NCBI RefSeq assembly: GCF_007741475.1 | Contig: NZ_CP036261.1 | Span: 3,473,798 to 3,537,797 of the forward strand | Reading direction: 5' to 3' | DNA from: Rosistilla ulvae | Lineage (GTDB): Bacteria > Planctomycetota > Planctomycetia > Pirellulales > Pirellulaceae | DNA: 64,000 bases | Shown: positions 63,777-64,000 of the stretch, one piece after another | Position numbering within the stretch: position 1 is the first letter of the stretch | Layout of the letters: each line of letters opens with the position of its first letter | Position numbers and translations under genes: made by a program | Notes under the pieces: generated by a model | Told to the model about the DNA's origin: nothing | The model's database searches: none | Seen by the model: the letters and a program-made list of their open reading frames with translations, nothing else

Positions 63777-64000
63777 ATGACCAACGACTTTGCTTCGTTG
63801 TTTCGTCCGCTCGGCTTGGCTGCTCGTTTGGCCTTTGCTGGCGTTGCGATCTCGATCGCCACGGCTGCGGTGGGGGCCGATTGGACGGTGCCGTTGGCCG
63901 GGAACGCGTATCGCGCACCGGTCGATCGCGGTGGGCGGCTCTTTTCGCCCGACGGAGCACTTCGTGTCAGCGATGGGGACGCAACCGATTCGGTCTATTT
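63777..64000 (+). CDS. Secreted protein, 3' partial
   Basis: ATG 63777 opens a frame with no stop before the window end. The first residues form a signal peptide: MTNDFASLFRPLGLAARLAF, then AGVAISIATAAVGA, cleavage probably before DW. The mature start is DWTVPLAGNAYRAPVDRGG, RLFSPDGALRVSDGDATD. The sequence seen (74 residues) is too short to name a family. The frame and signal make a real gene likely. Confidence 0.65.
   Translation, partial: MTNDFASLFRPLGLAARLAFAGVAISIATAAVGADWTVPLAGNAYRAPVDRGGRLFSPDGALRVSDGDATDSVY

Overview
The window looks like chromosomal DNA of a planctomycete of the Pirellulales (Rhodopirellula/Rosistilla-like). Pointers are a PVC-type 'membrane-bound dehydrogenase' with HEAT repeats and a C-terminal haem domain, a BBP7-family barrel protein, two formylglycine sulfatases, many dispersed palindromic intergenic repeats and GC-rich codon use. 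No rRNA or tRNA gene was recognised. The species is an inference.

Layout. 1-7762: the distal part of a type I-C CRISPR-Cas locus (cas8c open at the left edge, cas7c, cas4, cas1, cas2, leader, 34 full repeats plus a truncated last one). cas3 and cas5c are not in the window and are expected upstream. Cas8c carries an extra C-terminal PD-(D/E)XK-like domain, and the internal Cas11c product would carry it too. 8602-15650: a tripartite RND efflux system (membrane fusion lipoprotein, inner membrane pump, outer membrane factor). 16390-25892: a minus-strand block of housekeeping and secreted proteins (PVC cytochrome protein, small lipocalin-like protein, DHDPS-family aldolase, nucleoside deaminase, C45-type hydrolase, BBP7 protein). 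26269-33018: plus-strand TPR-redoxin protein, RimO, PgsA and a DUF3302/HlyD pair like yiaW-yiaV. 33171-38743: an AddAB-like helicase/nuclease pair. 39762-41738: argS. 41834-45551: a TonB-dependent, probably haem, receptor divergent from hemP and tonB. 46049-49725: TMEM14-like protein, a conserved secreted protein of unknown role and a Tat-exported deacetylase-like protein, with a duplicated palindromic repeat between them.

50427-53697 is a foreign-looking, AT-richer island with two adjacent reverse transcriptases that match the DRT3 (Drt3a/Drt3b) anti-phage architecture. Just downstream lies a candidate structured RNA with ACACACAC in a hairpin loop, ending in an intrinsic terminator. From 53700 to 60420 the sequence is littered with MITE-like elements sharing one terminal motif. 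That motif also abuts the remnant of a REP-associated (Y1-type) transposase. Two sulfatases, a zinc-ribbon protein and membrane proteins sit among these repeats. The window ends with a lipoprotein alpha/beta hydrolase, a tandem array of about 190-bp repeats and the start of a secreted protein.

Two immune systems therefore share the window: an I-C CRISPR with an unusual nuclease-like fusion, and a DRT3-like double-RT system with a candidate template RNA. These are the observations most worth following up.
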